Shown here piece after piece: positions 6,581 through 14,237 of a stretch of 16,864 nucleotides of DNA (positions are counted from its first letter, which is position 1; each line of letters opens with the position of its first letter). Source of the DNA: Clostridia bacterium (GTDB lineage: Bacteria > Bacillota > Clostridia > Oscillospirales > RGIG577); the NCBI GenBank assembly GCA_017419325.1, contig JAFOLN010000059.1, forward strand, positions 1 to 16,864. Direction: 5' to 3'. The position numbers and the translations under genes were made by a program. Below the pieces are notes generated by a model, which searched no databases, was not told the origin of the DNA, and saw only the letters and a list, made by a program, of their open reading frames with translations.

Positions 6581-8755
6581 ATGAAAAAGAAGATAATATG
6601 CATCGTGCTCGCCCTTTTTATGGCGGCGACGCTCCTGCCCGCCGCAGGACTTGCCGAGGGAGAGCTTACTTATCCCGTGAAGACGGGCGTCATTTCCTAT
6701 GAAATATCGGACGGCGAGATAACGATAACAGGCGCGACTCAAAGCGTCACGGGAGCAGACATACCCGAAACGATAGACGGCCTGCCCGTAACGGCTATAG
6801 CGCCTTATGCTTTTTTCAATATCGAGCTTTTGAATTCGCTTACGATACCGAAGACCGTAAAAACTATAGGTGCACATGCCTTCGAGGGGTGCCATGTTTT
6901 AAAATCCGTAGAACTGCCCGAGGGCGTAGAGACCGTGGGCGACTATGCCTTCGGAAATTGCTGGAAGCTTAAAAGGCTGACGCTGCCGAATACGCTTACC
7001 TCCCTCGGCTCTTTGGTCATTACCGGAAGCCCCGTGACCGAGATAAGCGTCCCCGGAAGCGTAAAGTCTCTTGTGAGAGAAGCGTTCTACGGCTGCTCCG
7101 ACCTACAGTCCGTTACTTTGGGCGAGGGCATTACGGAGATTGGCATGAGCGCGTTTGATGGCTGTACGTCGCTTACAAGCATAACCGTCCCCGCAAGTGT
7201 TACGCTCATTGAACCTGCTTTCACAAGATGCGAAAGCCTCGAAGAAATAAACGTCTCGCCGTCAAACGGCGCATATACGTCAGTTGGCGGAGTGCTCTTT
7301 ACGAAGGATAAATCGGAGCTTGTGTGCTGTCCCGGCGGGAAGACCGGAACATACGTCATCCCGTCAGGCGTGACCGTAATAGGAGACTTTGCGTTTTCTG
7401 AATGCGATAAGCTGACGTCCGTCGTTATACCCGAGGGCGTGACCGAAATACGCAGCCTTGCCTTTGACGGCTGCGACCTTATAAAAACGGTAAGCATCCC
7501 GTCCACCGCTAAGAGTCTGGGCGAGAACGCCTTCAGCAACTGTCACGCACTTACGTCCGTCGAGATCGCCGAGGGCGTCACGGAAATCCCCGACTCCATG
7601 TTTGCAAGCGCCCACTATCTTAAATCGGTAAGCCTGCCCTCTACCCTTACCCGCATAGGCGACCACGCGTTCTACGAATGCGTCTCACTTGAGAGCATAA
7701 ACATACCGGACGGCGTTACGGATATAGATTACTGTGCATTCTGGGTGTGCTCCGACCTTAAGGATATCCGCCTCCCATCCTCTCTTACCCATATAGGCGG
7801 CAGCGCGTTTGAAGGCACCGCGTATTACAATGACGACTCGAACTGGGAAAGCGGCGTGCTCTACATGGGAAACGCGCTCATCACCTTTAAAGATAAAAGC
7901 ATTACGGAGTTTACATTCAAGGACGGCGTGACCTTAGTTGCCGATGACGCGTTTACAGACTGCGCTTCTCTTAAATCGATAAAGCTGCCCGAAGGCACGC
8001 CGGGCGTGGGCGACTTTACATTCAGCGGCTGCAGCGCGCTTGAGAGCGTCTATATCCCCGAGGGCGCGACATACATAGGAAACGGCGCGTTTTGGGGCTG
8101 CACGTCTCTTTCGTCGATAGACATTCCCGACAGCGTAACGTCCATAGGCGAGTCGGCGTTCCATGAATGCGAAGCGCTTACTTCTGTAATCATACCCGAG
8201 GGCGTCGAGCGAATAGACCGCGCCGTTTTCTACGGCTGCAAGTCCCTCAAATACGTTGAGATACCGAAAAGCGTGCAGATAATAGACGAGATCGCCTTCC
8301 AGTTCTGCACCGCCCTTGAACAGATCTACATGCCCGCCTATGTAAAATACATAGACGATTTTGCCTTCGATGGGTGTCAAGGCATCACCGACGTATATTA
8401 CGCCGGCACGGAGGACGAATGGCATAAAATAAAGATAGGCTACGCAAACGACGCTCTTACCGACGCCGCGCTCCACTGCCGCGGAGGATTTATCATACGC
8501 GCGGCCGACAATTCGGACGATTCCGTTAAGGTGATACGTGACGGCTCCCTTATAACCGTCTCGGGCAGCGTTTCTGCCGCCTCCCCCGTATTTGTTGCGT
8601 CGTATGACAAGTTCGGGCTTCAGATGAAGGGCTTAAAGGTGCTCACATCCCCCGGCACGGCCGATATGCCCGCCGGAGAAAAGACAAAAATCATATGGAT
8701 AAACTCCGGGCCTTATACGGCAAAATGCGCCGCCGTGGAGTTCGATATGAATTAG
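6581..8755 (+). CDS. Secreted BspA-type leucine-rich-repeat protein
   Basis: The 724-residue product has a signal peptide (MKKKIICIVLALFMAATLLP, cleavage near residues 22-26). About 21 LRR_5 (BspA/Treponema type) repeats of some 23 residues follow, with the pattern xxIPxxVTxIGxxAFxxCxxL, over about residues 60-620. Two insertions interrupt the solenoid (about 225-258 and 408-440). A separate 90-residue C-terminal region (about 635-724, from GGFIIRAAD) looks beta-rich and contains no SLH, LPXTG or choline-binding anchor, so how the protein is held at the surface is unclear. BspA-like proteins are linked to adhesion and binding of host or bacterial surfaces; the ligand here is unknown. The start has AGAAGGAG 6 bases upstream. 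The gene follows the SLH deacetylase and ends at a strong terminator. Confidence 0.93.
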   Translation: MKKKIICIVLALFMAATLLPAAGLAEGELTYPVKTGVISYEISDGEITITGATQSVTGADIPETIDGLPVTAIAPYAFFNIELLNSLTIPKTVKTIGAHAFEGCHVLKSVELPEGVETVGDYAFGNCWKLKRLTLPNTLTSLGSLVITGSPVTEISVPGSVKSLVREAFYGCSDLQSVTLGEGITEIGMSAFDGCTSLTSITVPASVTLIEPAFTRCESLEEINVSPSNGAYTSVGGVLFTKDKSELVCCPGGKTGTYVIPSGVTVIGDFAFSECDKLTSVVIPEGVTEIRSLAFDGCDLIKTVSIPSTAKSLGENAFSNCHALTSVEIAEGVTEIPDSMFASAHYLKSVSLPSTLTRIGDHAFYECVSLESINIPDGVTDIDYCAFWVCSDLKDIRLPSSLTHIGGSAFEGTAYYNDDSNWESGVLYMGNALITFKDKSITEFTFKDGVTLVADDAFTDCASLKSIKLPEGTPGVGDFTFSGCSALESVYIPEGATYIGNGAFWGCTSLSSIDIPDSVTSIGESAFHECEALTSVIIPEGVERIDRAVFYGCKSLKYVEIPKSVQIIDEIAFQFCTALEQIYMPAYVKYIDDFAFDGCQGITDVYYAGTEDEWHKIKIGYANDALTDAALHCRGGFIIRAADNSDDSVKVIRDGSLITVSGSVSAASPVFVASYDKFGLQMKGLKVLTSPGTADMPAGEKTKIIWINSGPYTAKCAAVEFDMN

Positions 8756-8765
8756 AAAAGAAAAA

Positions 8766-8794
8766 GGCTCCCCTCAAATGGGGAGCCATTTTTT
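8766..8794. terminator. Strong bidirectional terminator between convergent genes
   Basis: An 8-base-pair GC-rich stem (8766-8773 with 8780-8787) with a 6-base loop is followed by ATTTTTT on the plus strand and by TTTTTCTTTT on the minus strand. It serves the LRR gene (stop at 8755) and the convergent pyrophosphatase-like gene (stop at 8824). Confidence 0.93.
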
Positions 8795-8823
8795 ATACTT
8801 ATTCCTTTTTGCTTATAAGCAGG

Positions 8824-9948
8824 CTACTCCTTCGGATAAGCCGCCAGAACGTCTGTAATTGCCGGCACCAATACCTGCTTTCTTGAAATGCCGGGCTCCA
8901 GTCTGTACGCGGTCCCGTCAAAGACCGCGCTGTCCCCGAATGCGGCTTCTATCACCTCTGCCGCCGCCTCATCGGAGGGAACGATGTAGGTAACGTCGAC
9001 GCCGTCATTAAAAATATTGATCTGAGCGAATGCCATATCCGGCTCGTCATCCGCGGGGAGCGACAAAAAAAGCTCTTTCATTGTTTTTGCCATGTCCCTT
9101 CCTCCCTGCTCGTCATACGCGTTTATGCAGCCGATGGCGTATTTTTTGCCGCCGCTCTCGTATTCCTTGTAGTCGCTTTTGAATATCTCCTGCGGCGTCA
9201 TGCCGTCGTAAGAAATTGACGCCTCATACATCTTTTGATAAAAAGCGTCGGTATCCGATATGCCCGCGATACCGCTGAGCGCTTTCAGCGCCTCACTGTC
9301 CGCATAAGTCGTCGTCTTGGACATAAGATTTTTCGTGTCCGAAAGAATTGCGCCCATCATAACGAGCGCGGTCTGCCCGTCCGGCTCCAGACCGTAATTG
9401 CGATAGCGTATCCAGATGATCGTGGCCGTCGAACCAAGCGGGCGCGCGTCATAGATAAGCTGATTGCCTGTCGTTACGCTACCGTCTCCGTGATGATCGA
9501 TAATGCTCACGATATTCGCATTCTGCAGGCCGTCTGCGGACTGTATATATTCGCTGTGATCAACGAGTATCATGTTTGAGCCGGAGGCGTCCTCCATAAG
9601 CTCGGGCACGTCCAGCTTGGCGGACTCCAGTATGAATTTCGTTTCATTGTTGATATCTCCCAAGACCACGGGGCGCGCGTCGTAGCCAAGCTTTTGAAGC
9701 AGGACGGCGTATGCTATGGAGCTTCCGACAGTATCGGAGTCGGGGCTCTTATGTCCCGTAACGTACACGGTACCCTCGATCTCGCCCAGGCCCTCAAGCT
9801 CACTGCGGTTCAGCAGTACGTTTAGTTCGCGTTCCGCCCGATACTTTGAAGACTCAGCGCTTTTTCCCGCCCAGAATCCCCCTATGCCCGCGGCAATAAT
9901 GAGCAATATCAATATAAAAATGAGCCACCGGTTTCTTTCACGTATCAT
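8824..9948 (-). CDS. Membrane-anchored DHH-family (family II) inorganic-pyrophosphatase-like protein
   Basis: The 374-residue protein begins with a basic N-terminus (RERNR) and one membrane segment (about residues 8-27). The rest matches manganese-dependent family II pyrophosphatases (PpaC: DHH plus DHHA2 domains). Metal-site motifs are present in order: GHKSPDSD (H66, D70, D72), VDHSE (D130; usually VDHNE), IIDHH (D151, H152, H153), LSDTKNLMSKT (D204) and the C-terminal substrate motif SRKQ (355-358). The expected active-site residues are therefore kept. The charge pattern suggests N-in topology with the enzyme domain outside, unlike cytoplasmic PpaC. I chose the ATG at 9948 because AAAGGAG lies 11 bases upstream. 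A GTG at 9975 in frame would add nine residues but has no good ribosome site. Other DHH phosphoesterase substrates are possible. Confidence 0.85.
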   Translation of the reverse strand: MIRERNRWLIFILILLIIAAGIGGFWAGKSAESSKYRAERELNVLLNRSELEGLGEIEGTVYVTGHKSPDSDTVGSSIAYAVLLQKLGYDARPVVLGDINNETKFILESAKLDVPELMEDASGSNMILVDHSEYIQSADGLQNANIVSIIDHHGDGSVTTGNQLIYDARPLGSTATIIWIRYRNYGLEPDGQTALVMMGAILSDTKNLMSKTTTYADSEALKALSGIAGISDTDAFYQKMYEASISYDGMTPQEIFKSDYKEYESGGKKYAIGCINAYDEQGGRDMAKTMKELFLSLPADDEPDMAFAQINIFNDGVDVTYIVPSDEAAAEVIEAAFGDSAVFDGTAYRLEPGISRKQVLVPAITDVLAAYPKE

Positions 9949-10231
9949 AAGCCTGTACGCTCCTTTCAAAAGCACCTTTCCCGCCGGGTACGGCGCAGGG
10001 TCCCGCGCGTCGGTTCGTCCCCGGCCGCTTCATGGCATGGTGTGCCTCCTCACGGATTTTTGGGGGCCGTATCCTCGTCCGATTCTGCGCTTTATATATT
10101 CACTTAGATAATATCAAGGGCCGCGGCAAAACGCAGGTCAAGCTAATGATAATATGCCGTGACCTGCGGCGTTTTTCACATGCGCCGCGCTCCATCGGGC
10201 CAAAAGGCATAAATACGTTTACACAAGGTAA
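9949..10231 (-). promoter_or_regulatory. Long untranslated leader of the pyrophosphatase-like gene
   Basis: No convincing gene lies between the pyrophosphatase-like start and the nad-operon terminator. On the minus strand this stretch would be the leader of a transcript from the promoter at 10232-10260. It holds two overlapping hairpins (see 10132-10168) and a weak second promoter-like pair with only 15 bases between boxes (TTGATA 10117-10112, TATAAA 10096-10091). It also has a strong AGGAGG (10050-10045) placed 6 bases before ATG CCA TGA. No known riboswitch class was recognised. A regulatory role is inferred from length and structure only. Confidence 0.4.
10132..10168 (-). terminator. Attenuator-like hairpin in the leader
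   Basis: A perfect 9-base-pair stem (10160-10168 with 10132-10140) with a 19-base loop is followed on the minus strand by only four T residues. An alternative 6-base-pair GC stem (10183-10188 with 10166-10171) shares bases 10166-10168 with it, so the two compete at the stem base. It could be a weak terminator or part of an attenuator. Read on the plus strand the hairpin is followed by TTTTT after a short gap, but no plus-strand gene ends here. Confidence 0.4.
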
Positions 10232-10260
10232 ATTATACATGAATCGGGCGGGGCTTTCAA
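10232..10260 (-). promoter_or_regulatory. Sigma-A promoter upstream of the pyrophosphatase-like gene
   Basis: On the minus strand TTGAAA (10260-10255), a 17-base spacer and consensus TATAAT (10237-10232) predict a start near 10225, about 275 bases before the ATG at 9948. It lies downstream of the terminator of the nad operon, so it should begin a separate transcription unit. Confidence 0.72.
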
Positions 10261-10334
10261 TACGGAAACGCAGGTTTCTCCCCAAAAAAAGCCATAAGCG
10301 TCGCCCGCGGAAGAAGCCTGCAGGGACGCCCCCC

Positions 10335-10370
10335 AAAAAAACGGGCGCCCGTTTTTCACCGGACGCCCGT
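10335..10370 (-). terminator. Terminator of the nadABC-niaR operon
   Basis: An 11-base-pair stem on the minus strand (10370-10360 with 10351-10341, one G-U pair) with an 8-base loop is followed by six T residues (10340-10335). It stands 100 bases after the niaR stop. The 100 bases between contain GC-rich sequence but no gene that I can support. Confidence 0.88.
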
Positions 10371-10470
10371 TATCCCGCTTTTATGCCCCGACATTTAAGC
10401 CACCCGTTTCGCGCTGCGGGTCGCAGGCCGTTATATGAACGCCCGCCTCTCGGCGCGGGAGGCCTCGCCT

Positions 10471-11034
10471 TCAGGCCTTGCTGTAATTTTTCGGCTCATA
10501 CATGATGACGGACTCGCGGCTCTCTATAAGGTAGCCCTTCTTTTTAAGGGACGCCTCAATTTCGTCAAGCACCGCTTCGGATTTTGCCTCTATCGTGTGG
10601 AAATGGTAGCCGTTCGTTATGTTCTTAAGCGGCGTTGACACTCCGCTGCGGAGGTCCTCAAGAAAATGGTCCACGTCCCGCTTCGAGCAGATGTCCAGCG
10701 GCTTTCTTATGGTGCCGTAGACCTTATGCTCCACGTACACGTCCGTGACACGTCCGCCCAGCTCAATTATTCCCATAAGCTCGTCGCCCGTCTGCTCGTC
10801 CGTATGCATCACCTTGAACACGCGGCGGCACTTGTCGGCGCGAAGCATGAGGTAGCCGCGGCTCGTGGACATGATGTTCGGGTGGCGGCTCTTAAGTATG
10901 GCGATATCCGTCACCACCGCCTGTCTGCTCACGCCGAGCATATCGGCAAGACAGCTCCCCGACAGCGGCTCGGAGCTTGCCTCTATTATTTCAAGTATCC
11001 GATTCCTTCTTTCTTCTGTTCTGAGCTTTCCCAA
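10471..11034 (-). CDS. niaR: NiaR-type niacin-responsive transcriptional repressor (HTH plus 3H domain)
   Basis: The 187-residue protein has an N-terminal HTH_11-type helix-turn-helix (about residues 8-60, LADMLGVSRQAVVTDIAIL) and a C-terminal 3H domain (about 75-180). Likely metal/ligand residues are H77, E85, H144 and H146 (YHFH); these correspond, from memory, to the set in the Thermotoga homologue. NiaR (YrxA) proteins bind niacin and repress NAD synthesis and niacin uptake genes. This copy is the last gene of the nad operon, so it should be auto-regulated with its targets. The start is TTG at 11034, chosen because AGGAGG, inside the last codons of nadC, stands 6 bases upstream and no ATG fits. 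The gap to the nadC stop is one base, suggesting coupled translation. Confidence 0.93.
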   Translation of the reverse strand: MGKLRTEERRNRILEIIEASSEPLSGSCLADMLGVSRQAVVTDIAILKSRHPNIMSTSRGYLMLRADKCRRVFKVMHTDEQTGDELMGIIELGGRVTDVYVEHKVYGTIRKPLDICSKRDVDHFLEDLRSGVSTPLKNITNGYHFHTIEAKSEAVLDEIEASLKKKGYLIESRESVIMYEPKNYSKA

Positions 11035-11035
11035 T

Positions 11036-11890
11036 TCAATCCTCCTGCCTCAGATGCTTCATGGAAATGTCAAGTATGGGCGCGGAATGCGTAAGCGCTC
11101 CGCTGGAGATATAGTCCACGCCTAGATCCGCGAGCTTTGCAATGTTTTCCTTCGTAACATTTCCGGAGCACTCGGTCTTTGCTCTTCCGTCTATTATTTT
11201 TATGGCCTCTGCCATGGTCTCATGGTCCATGTTGTCAAGCATAATGATGTCGGCTCCCGCCTCCACGGCCTCTCTCACCATGTCGAGATCCTCCGTTTCC
11301 ACCTCTATCCTGTGGACGAAGGAGGCGTATTCCTTTGCCATTTTAACGGCCTTTGCGACGCCGCCCGCCGCCGCGATGTGGTTGTCCTTGAGCATAACGC
11401 CGTCGGAAAGGTTGAAGCGGTGGTTCGAGCCGCCGCCCATGCGAACGGCATACTTTTCGAATATCCTGTTGTTGGGCGTGGTCTTTCTCGTGTCAAGAAG
11501 CGTCGTGCGGCTGCCCTCAAGGAGCTTCGCCACCTCGCGTGTATACGTTGCGATGCCGCTCATGCGCTGAAGGTAGTTGAGTGCCGTCCTCTCGCCGGAG
11601 AGAAGCACCCTTATGTCCGCGTGAACCACGGCAAGCGTCTGCCCCTTTTTCACCCTGTCGCCGTCGCTTACGAAAAACTCCGTGCGCGACGCGGGGTCAA
11701 GAAGTTCGAACACGCGGGCGAACACATAAAGTCCCGCTATAACGCCGTCCTGCTTTGCAATGAGGTCTACCGCGCCCGCGCGGGGCTCGGGCATAACGGA
11801 GCAGGTGGATATATCCTCGCTTGTGATGTCCTCCTCAAGCGCCGTTTTTATATATTTGTCAGCCTGAAGCTTCATGGTTATATCGTTCAT
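11036..11890 (-). CDS. nadC: Nicotinate-nucleotide pyrophosphorylase (quinolinate phosphoribosyltransferase)
   Basis: NadC converts quinolinate and PRPP to nicotinate mononucleotide, CO2 and pyrophosphate, the last of the three steps encoded here. The 284-residue length is normal. Motifs in order are ERTALNYLQRMSGIAT (100-115), DTRKTTPNNR (133-142), GGGSNHRFNLSDGVMLKDNH (152-171), the acidic pair at EVETED (196-201), IMLDNM (216-221) and the C-terminal SSGALTHS phosphate loop (262-269). The ATG overlaps the nadB stop by four bases (ATGA), a typical coupled junction. Confidence 0.97.
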   Translation of the reverse strand: MNDITMKLQADKYIKTALEEDITSEDISTCSVMPEPRAGAVDLIAKQDGVIAGLYVFARVFELLDPASRTEFFVSDGDRVKKGQTLAVVHADIRVLLSGERTALNYLQRMSGIATYTREVAKLLEGSRTTLLDTRKTTPNNRIFEKYAVRMGGGSNHRFNLSDGVMLKDNHIAAAGGVAKAVKMAKEYASFVHRIEVETEDLDMVREAVEAGADIIMLDNMDHETMAEAIKIIDGRAKTECSGNVTKENIAKLADLGVDYISSGALTHSAPILDISMKHLRQED

Positions 11891-13227
11891 TTTTCTATCC
11901 TCTCAACTTCCTTAAGGATGCTTGTTTTATAGTCCTCGAAAACCTTTTTCGTGTTCTTGTAGCGGCCGAGGTCGATATTACGGGTGGCCTCGGGGTCGGT
12001 CGTCTTGTCGGCGAACTCCTCGCCTATCCTTACCGCCGCCCGCTGGGCGAAAACGAGGCTCTCAAGCAGCGAATTGCTTGCGAGGCGGTTCGCGCCGTGA
12101 ACGCCGTTGCAGCTCGTCTCGCCGACGGCGTAGAGCTGGGGCATGGACGTTCTGCTGTCGCTGTTTACATCGACGCCGCCCATGAAGTAATGCTGCGCCG
12201 GCACCACGGGAATGGGCTCCTTCGTTACGTCGTAGCCCGCCTTCAGGCACGTTTCATATATGTTTTTGAAGTGGTGGAGAATCGTGTCCTTCGGGATGTT
12301 CTCCATGGAGAGCCATACGTGCTTTTCGCCCGTTTTTTCCATCTCATCGAATATGGCCTTGCTCACCACGTCGCGGGGCTTAAGCTCGTCAACGAAACGC
12401 TCGCCCTTACTGTTTAAAAGTATGCCGCCCTCGCCTCTTACCGACTCGGATATGAGAAACGACCTGCCCTGCTTGCCCGTATAGAGCGTGGTGGGGTGTA
12501 TCTGAACGTATTCGGGGTCGCGGAGCCTTATGCCGTGCTTTATCGCTATGCCGAGCGCGTCGCCCGTAAGATGCGGGAAGTTCGTCGAATGCTCGAAAAG
12601 TCCCCCTATGCCGCCGCAGGCCCATACAACCTCCGTGGCCTCCATGGCAAGGATGAGCCTGCCGTCGTCCGTTTCGGGGCCGCCCGCGCAGCTCTGGGCA
12701 AGCTCGCTTTCGGGGTTCACAAGGGCCACTATGCCCTGGCAGCGCCCCTCCGAGGTGATTATGTCTATCATGGTGGTGTGCTCGTATATGGAGACGTTTG
12801 GGAGCCTCTGCACCGCCTCAAGGAGCGTGCTCGTTATCTCCTTGCCCGTCACGTCCTCGTGGAAGAGTATGCGCGGGGCGGAATGGGCGCCCTCCTTCGT
12901 GAAGAGAAGCTCTCCGTTCTTGTCACGCTCGAACTCAACGCCGTAGCTTACAAGGTCGCGTATAAGCTCCCTCGACGAACGAATCATTATATCAACGGAG
13001 CTGCGGTCGTTCTGATAGTGTCCCGCCCGCAGGGTGTCCTCATAATAGGCGTCGTAGTCCTCCTCGTTTAAAAGCACGCATATGCCGCCCTGGGCAAGCC
13101 ACGAATCGCACTCCTCAAGTCCCGCCTTCGTTATGACTGTGACCTTCTTATCCGGCGGGAGCTTCAATGCGCAGTAAAGGCCTGCCACGCCGCTGCCCAC
13201 GATAAGAATATCGGTTTTGTAACTCAT
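11887..13227 (-). CDS. nadB: L-aspartate oxidase
   Basis: This flavoprotein oxidises L-aspartate to iminoaspartate, the substrate of NadA. The N-terminal Rossmann motif is GSGVAG (11-16), followed by SWLAQGG (42-48). The second FAD/active-site blocks are WACGGIGGLFEHSTNF (202-217), QIHPTTLY with H244, SVRGEGG with R264, and HGANRLASNSLLE with R381. At 446 residues it is shorter than the E. coli enzyme (about 540) and lacks much of the C-terminal helical part, as in other clostridial NadB proteins. In anaerobes fumarate is the likely electron acceptor; this is from family knowledge. The fumarate reductase flavoprotein is the related alternative, but the nadA and nadC neighbours settle the call. 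The ATG at 13227 has AGGAG 8 bases upstream. Confidence 0.96.
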   Translation of the reverse strand: MSYKTDILIVGSGVAGLYCALKLPPDKKVTVITKAGLEECDSWLAQGGICVLLNEEDYDAYYEDTLRAGHYQNDRSSVDIMIRSSRELIRDLVSYGVEFERDKNGELLFTKEGAHSAPRILFHEDVTGKEITSTLLEAVQRLPNVSIYEHTTMIDIITSEGRCQGIVALVNPESELAQSCAGGPETDDGRLILAMEATEVVWACGGIGGLFEHSTNFPHLTGDALGIAIKHGIRLRDPEYVQIHPTTLYTGKQGRSFLISESVRGEGGILLNSKGERFVDELKPRDVVSKAIFDEMEKTGEKHVWLSMENIPKDTILHHFKNIYETCLKAGYDVTKEPIPVVPAQHYFMGGVDVNSDSRTSMPQLYAVGETSCNGVHGANRLASNSLLESLVFAQRAAVRIGEEFADKTTDPEATRNIDLGRYKNTKKVFEDYKTSILKEVERIEK

Positions 13228-13253
13228 TTTGCTGTCTCCTCGGTAAAAACCTC

Positions 13254-14162
13254 TTATTTTGCGCCAAGCTCAAGCATACGGTCAAGCGACTTCTGAGCCT
13301 TTAATCTTACGTCCTCCGGCACGTGCGCCCGGGGCTCGTTTGTCTTAAGGCACTCAAGCACCTTCTCAAGCGTTATCTTTTTCATGTCGTCGCATATCTT
13401 CTTTTCTATGAAGTGGAACGTCTTGTCGGGGCACAGCGCGCGCATCTTATGGCCCACGCCCGACTCGGTGCATACGATGAACTCCTTTTCGCTTCCCTTT
13501 GCGGCCCGCTCTATTATGCCGCTGGTGCTGCCCACGTAATCCGCCATGCGGCTCACCTCAAGGGGGCACTCGGGATGAACGAGCACCGGAGCGCCGGGAT
13601 ATTTCGCCCTGTATTCCTCAACGTCCCCGGGGCTTATCACATGATGTATGGGGCAGTAGCCCTTCCCGAAAATGAAGTTCTTTTCGGGCATCTGAGACGC
13701 GATCCAGCTTCCCAGGTTCTGGTCGGGGATGAAGTATATGTTCTTCTGGGGCAGCTTTCTTACGATGTCGAGGGCGTTCGAGCTGGTCACGCACACATCC
13801 ACAAGCGCCTTCGTTGCCGCCATGGAGTTTATATAGCACACGACCGCCAGATCGTCGTATTCGCCGCGCACTCTTTTTATCTCCTCCTCGTCCACCATGA
13901 GCGCCATGGGGCACACCGCGCCCATATCGGGCACAAGCACCGTCTTGTCGGGGCTTAAGATGCATGCGCTCTCGCCCATAAAGGTAACGCCGCAGAAAAC
14001 GATGGTCCTGTTTTGCACCTTCTTTGCGACCTTGGCAAGATAGAAGGAATCTCCCACGTAGTCCGCAATATCCTGCACAGCGCCGTCAACGTAGTAATGC
14101 GCAAGTATTACCGCGTCTCTCTCCTTCGCAAGTCTGCGGATCTCATTTATTGTTTTTTCCAT
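13254..14162 (-). CDS. nadA: Quinolinate synthase
   Basis: NadA condenses iminoaspartate with dihydroxyacetone phosphate to quinolinate and needs an oxygen-sensitive [4Fe-4S] cluster. The 302-residue protein shows LAHYY (20-24), CGVTFMGE (57-64), PDMGAVCPMA with C84, GYCPIHH with C170, HPEC (196-199), and ALCPDKTF with C244; C84, C170 and C244 are the likely cluster ligands. The frame is open for another 50 codons upstream, but that sequence is unlike NadA and covers the promoter. I therefore place the start at the ATG at 14162, which has GAGG 6 bases upstream and lies about 40 bases after the predicted transcription start. It is the first gene of the operon, with a 24-base gap to nadB. Confidence 0.96.
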   Translation of the reverse strand: MEKTINEIRRLAKERDAVILAHYYVDGAVQDIADYVGDSFYLAKVAKKVQNRTIVFCGVTFMGESACILSPDKTVLVPDMGAVCPMALMVDEEEIKRVRGEYDDLAVVCYINSMAATKALVDVCVTSSNALDIVRKLPQKNIYFIPDQNLGSWIASQMPEKNFIFGKGYCPIHHVISPGDVEEYRAKYPGAPVLVHPECPLEVSRMADYVGSTSGIIERAAKGSEKEFIVCTESGVGHKMRALCPDKTFHFIEKKICDDMKKITLEKVLECLKTNEPRAHVPEDVRLKAQKSLDRMLELGAK

Positions 14163-14208
14163 AGTCAGCCTCATTTCTGAAAGAATATGTGATTGCTTCG
14201 TTACCTGC

Positions 14209-14237
14209 ATGGTAGCACAGCAGTTCAAAGCTGTCAA
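14209..14237 (-). promoter_or_regulatory. Sigma-A promoter of nadABC-niaR
   Basis: On the minus strand a consensus TTGACA (14237-14232) is separated by 17 bases from TACCAT (14214-14209). The predicted start near 14202 gives a leader of about 40 bases to the nadA ATG and rules out the longer nadA reading frame. Confidence 0.82.

Noticed and set aside
6581..8483. DNA-level tandem repeat array in the LRR gene
   Set aside because: The periodicity is at the protein level (about 23 residues); the DNA units have diverged and only short words recur, so this is not a recent repeat expansion.
9949..9975. GTG start at 9975 for the pyrophosphatase-like gene
   Set aside because: No good Shine-Dalgarno sequence stands before it, while AAAGGAG inside this stretch serves the ATG at 9948.
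10371..10470. Possible small gene or RNA between the niaR stop and its terminator
   Set aside because: The sequence is GC-rich with short imperfect hairpins, but no frame with a ribosome site and no recognisable RNA family is present; it is best read as a 3' untranslated region.
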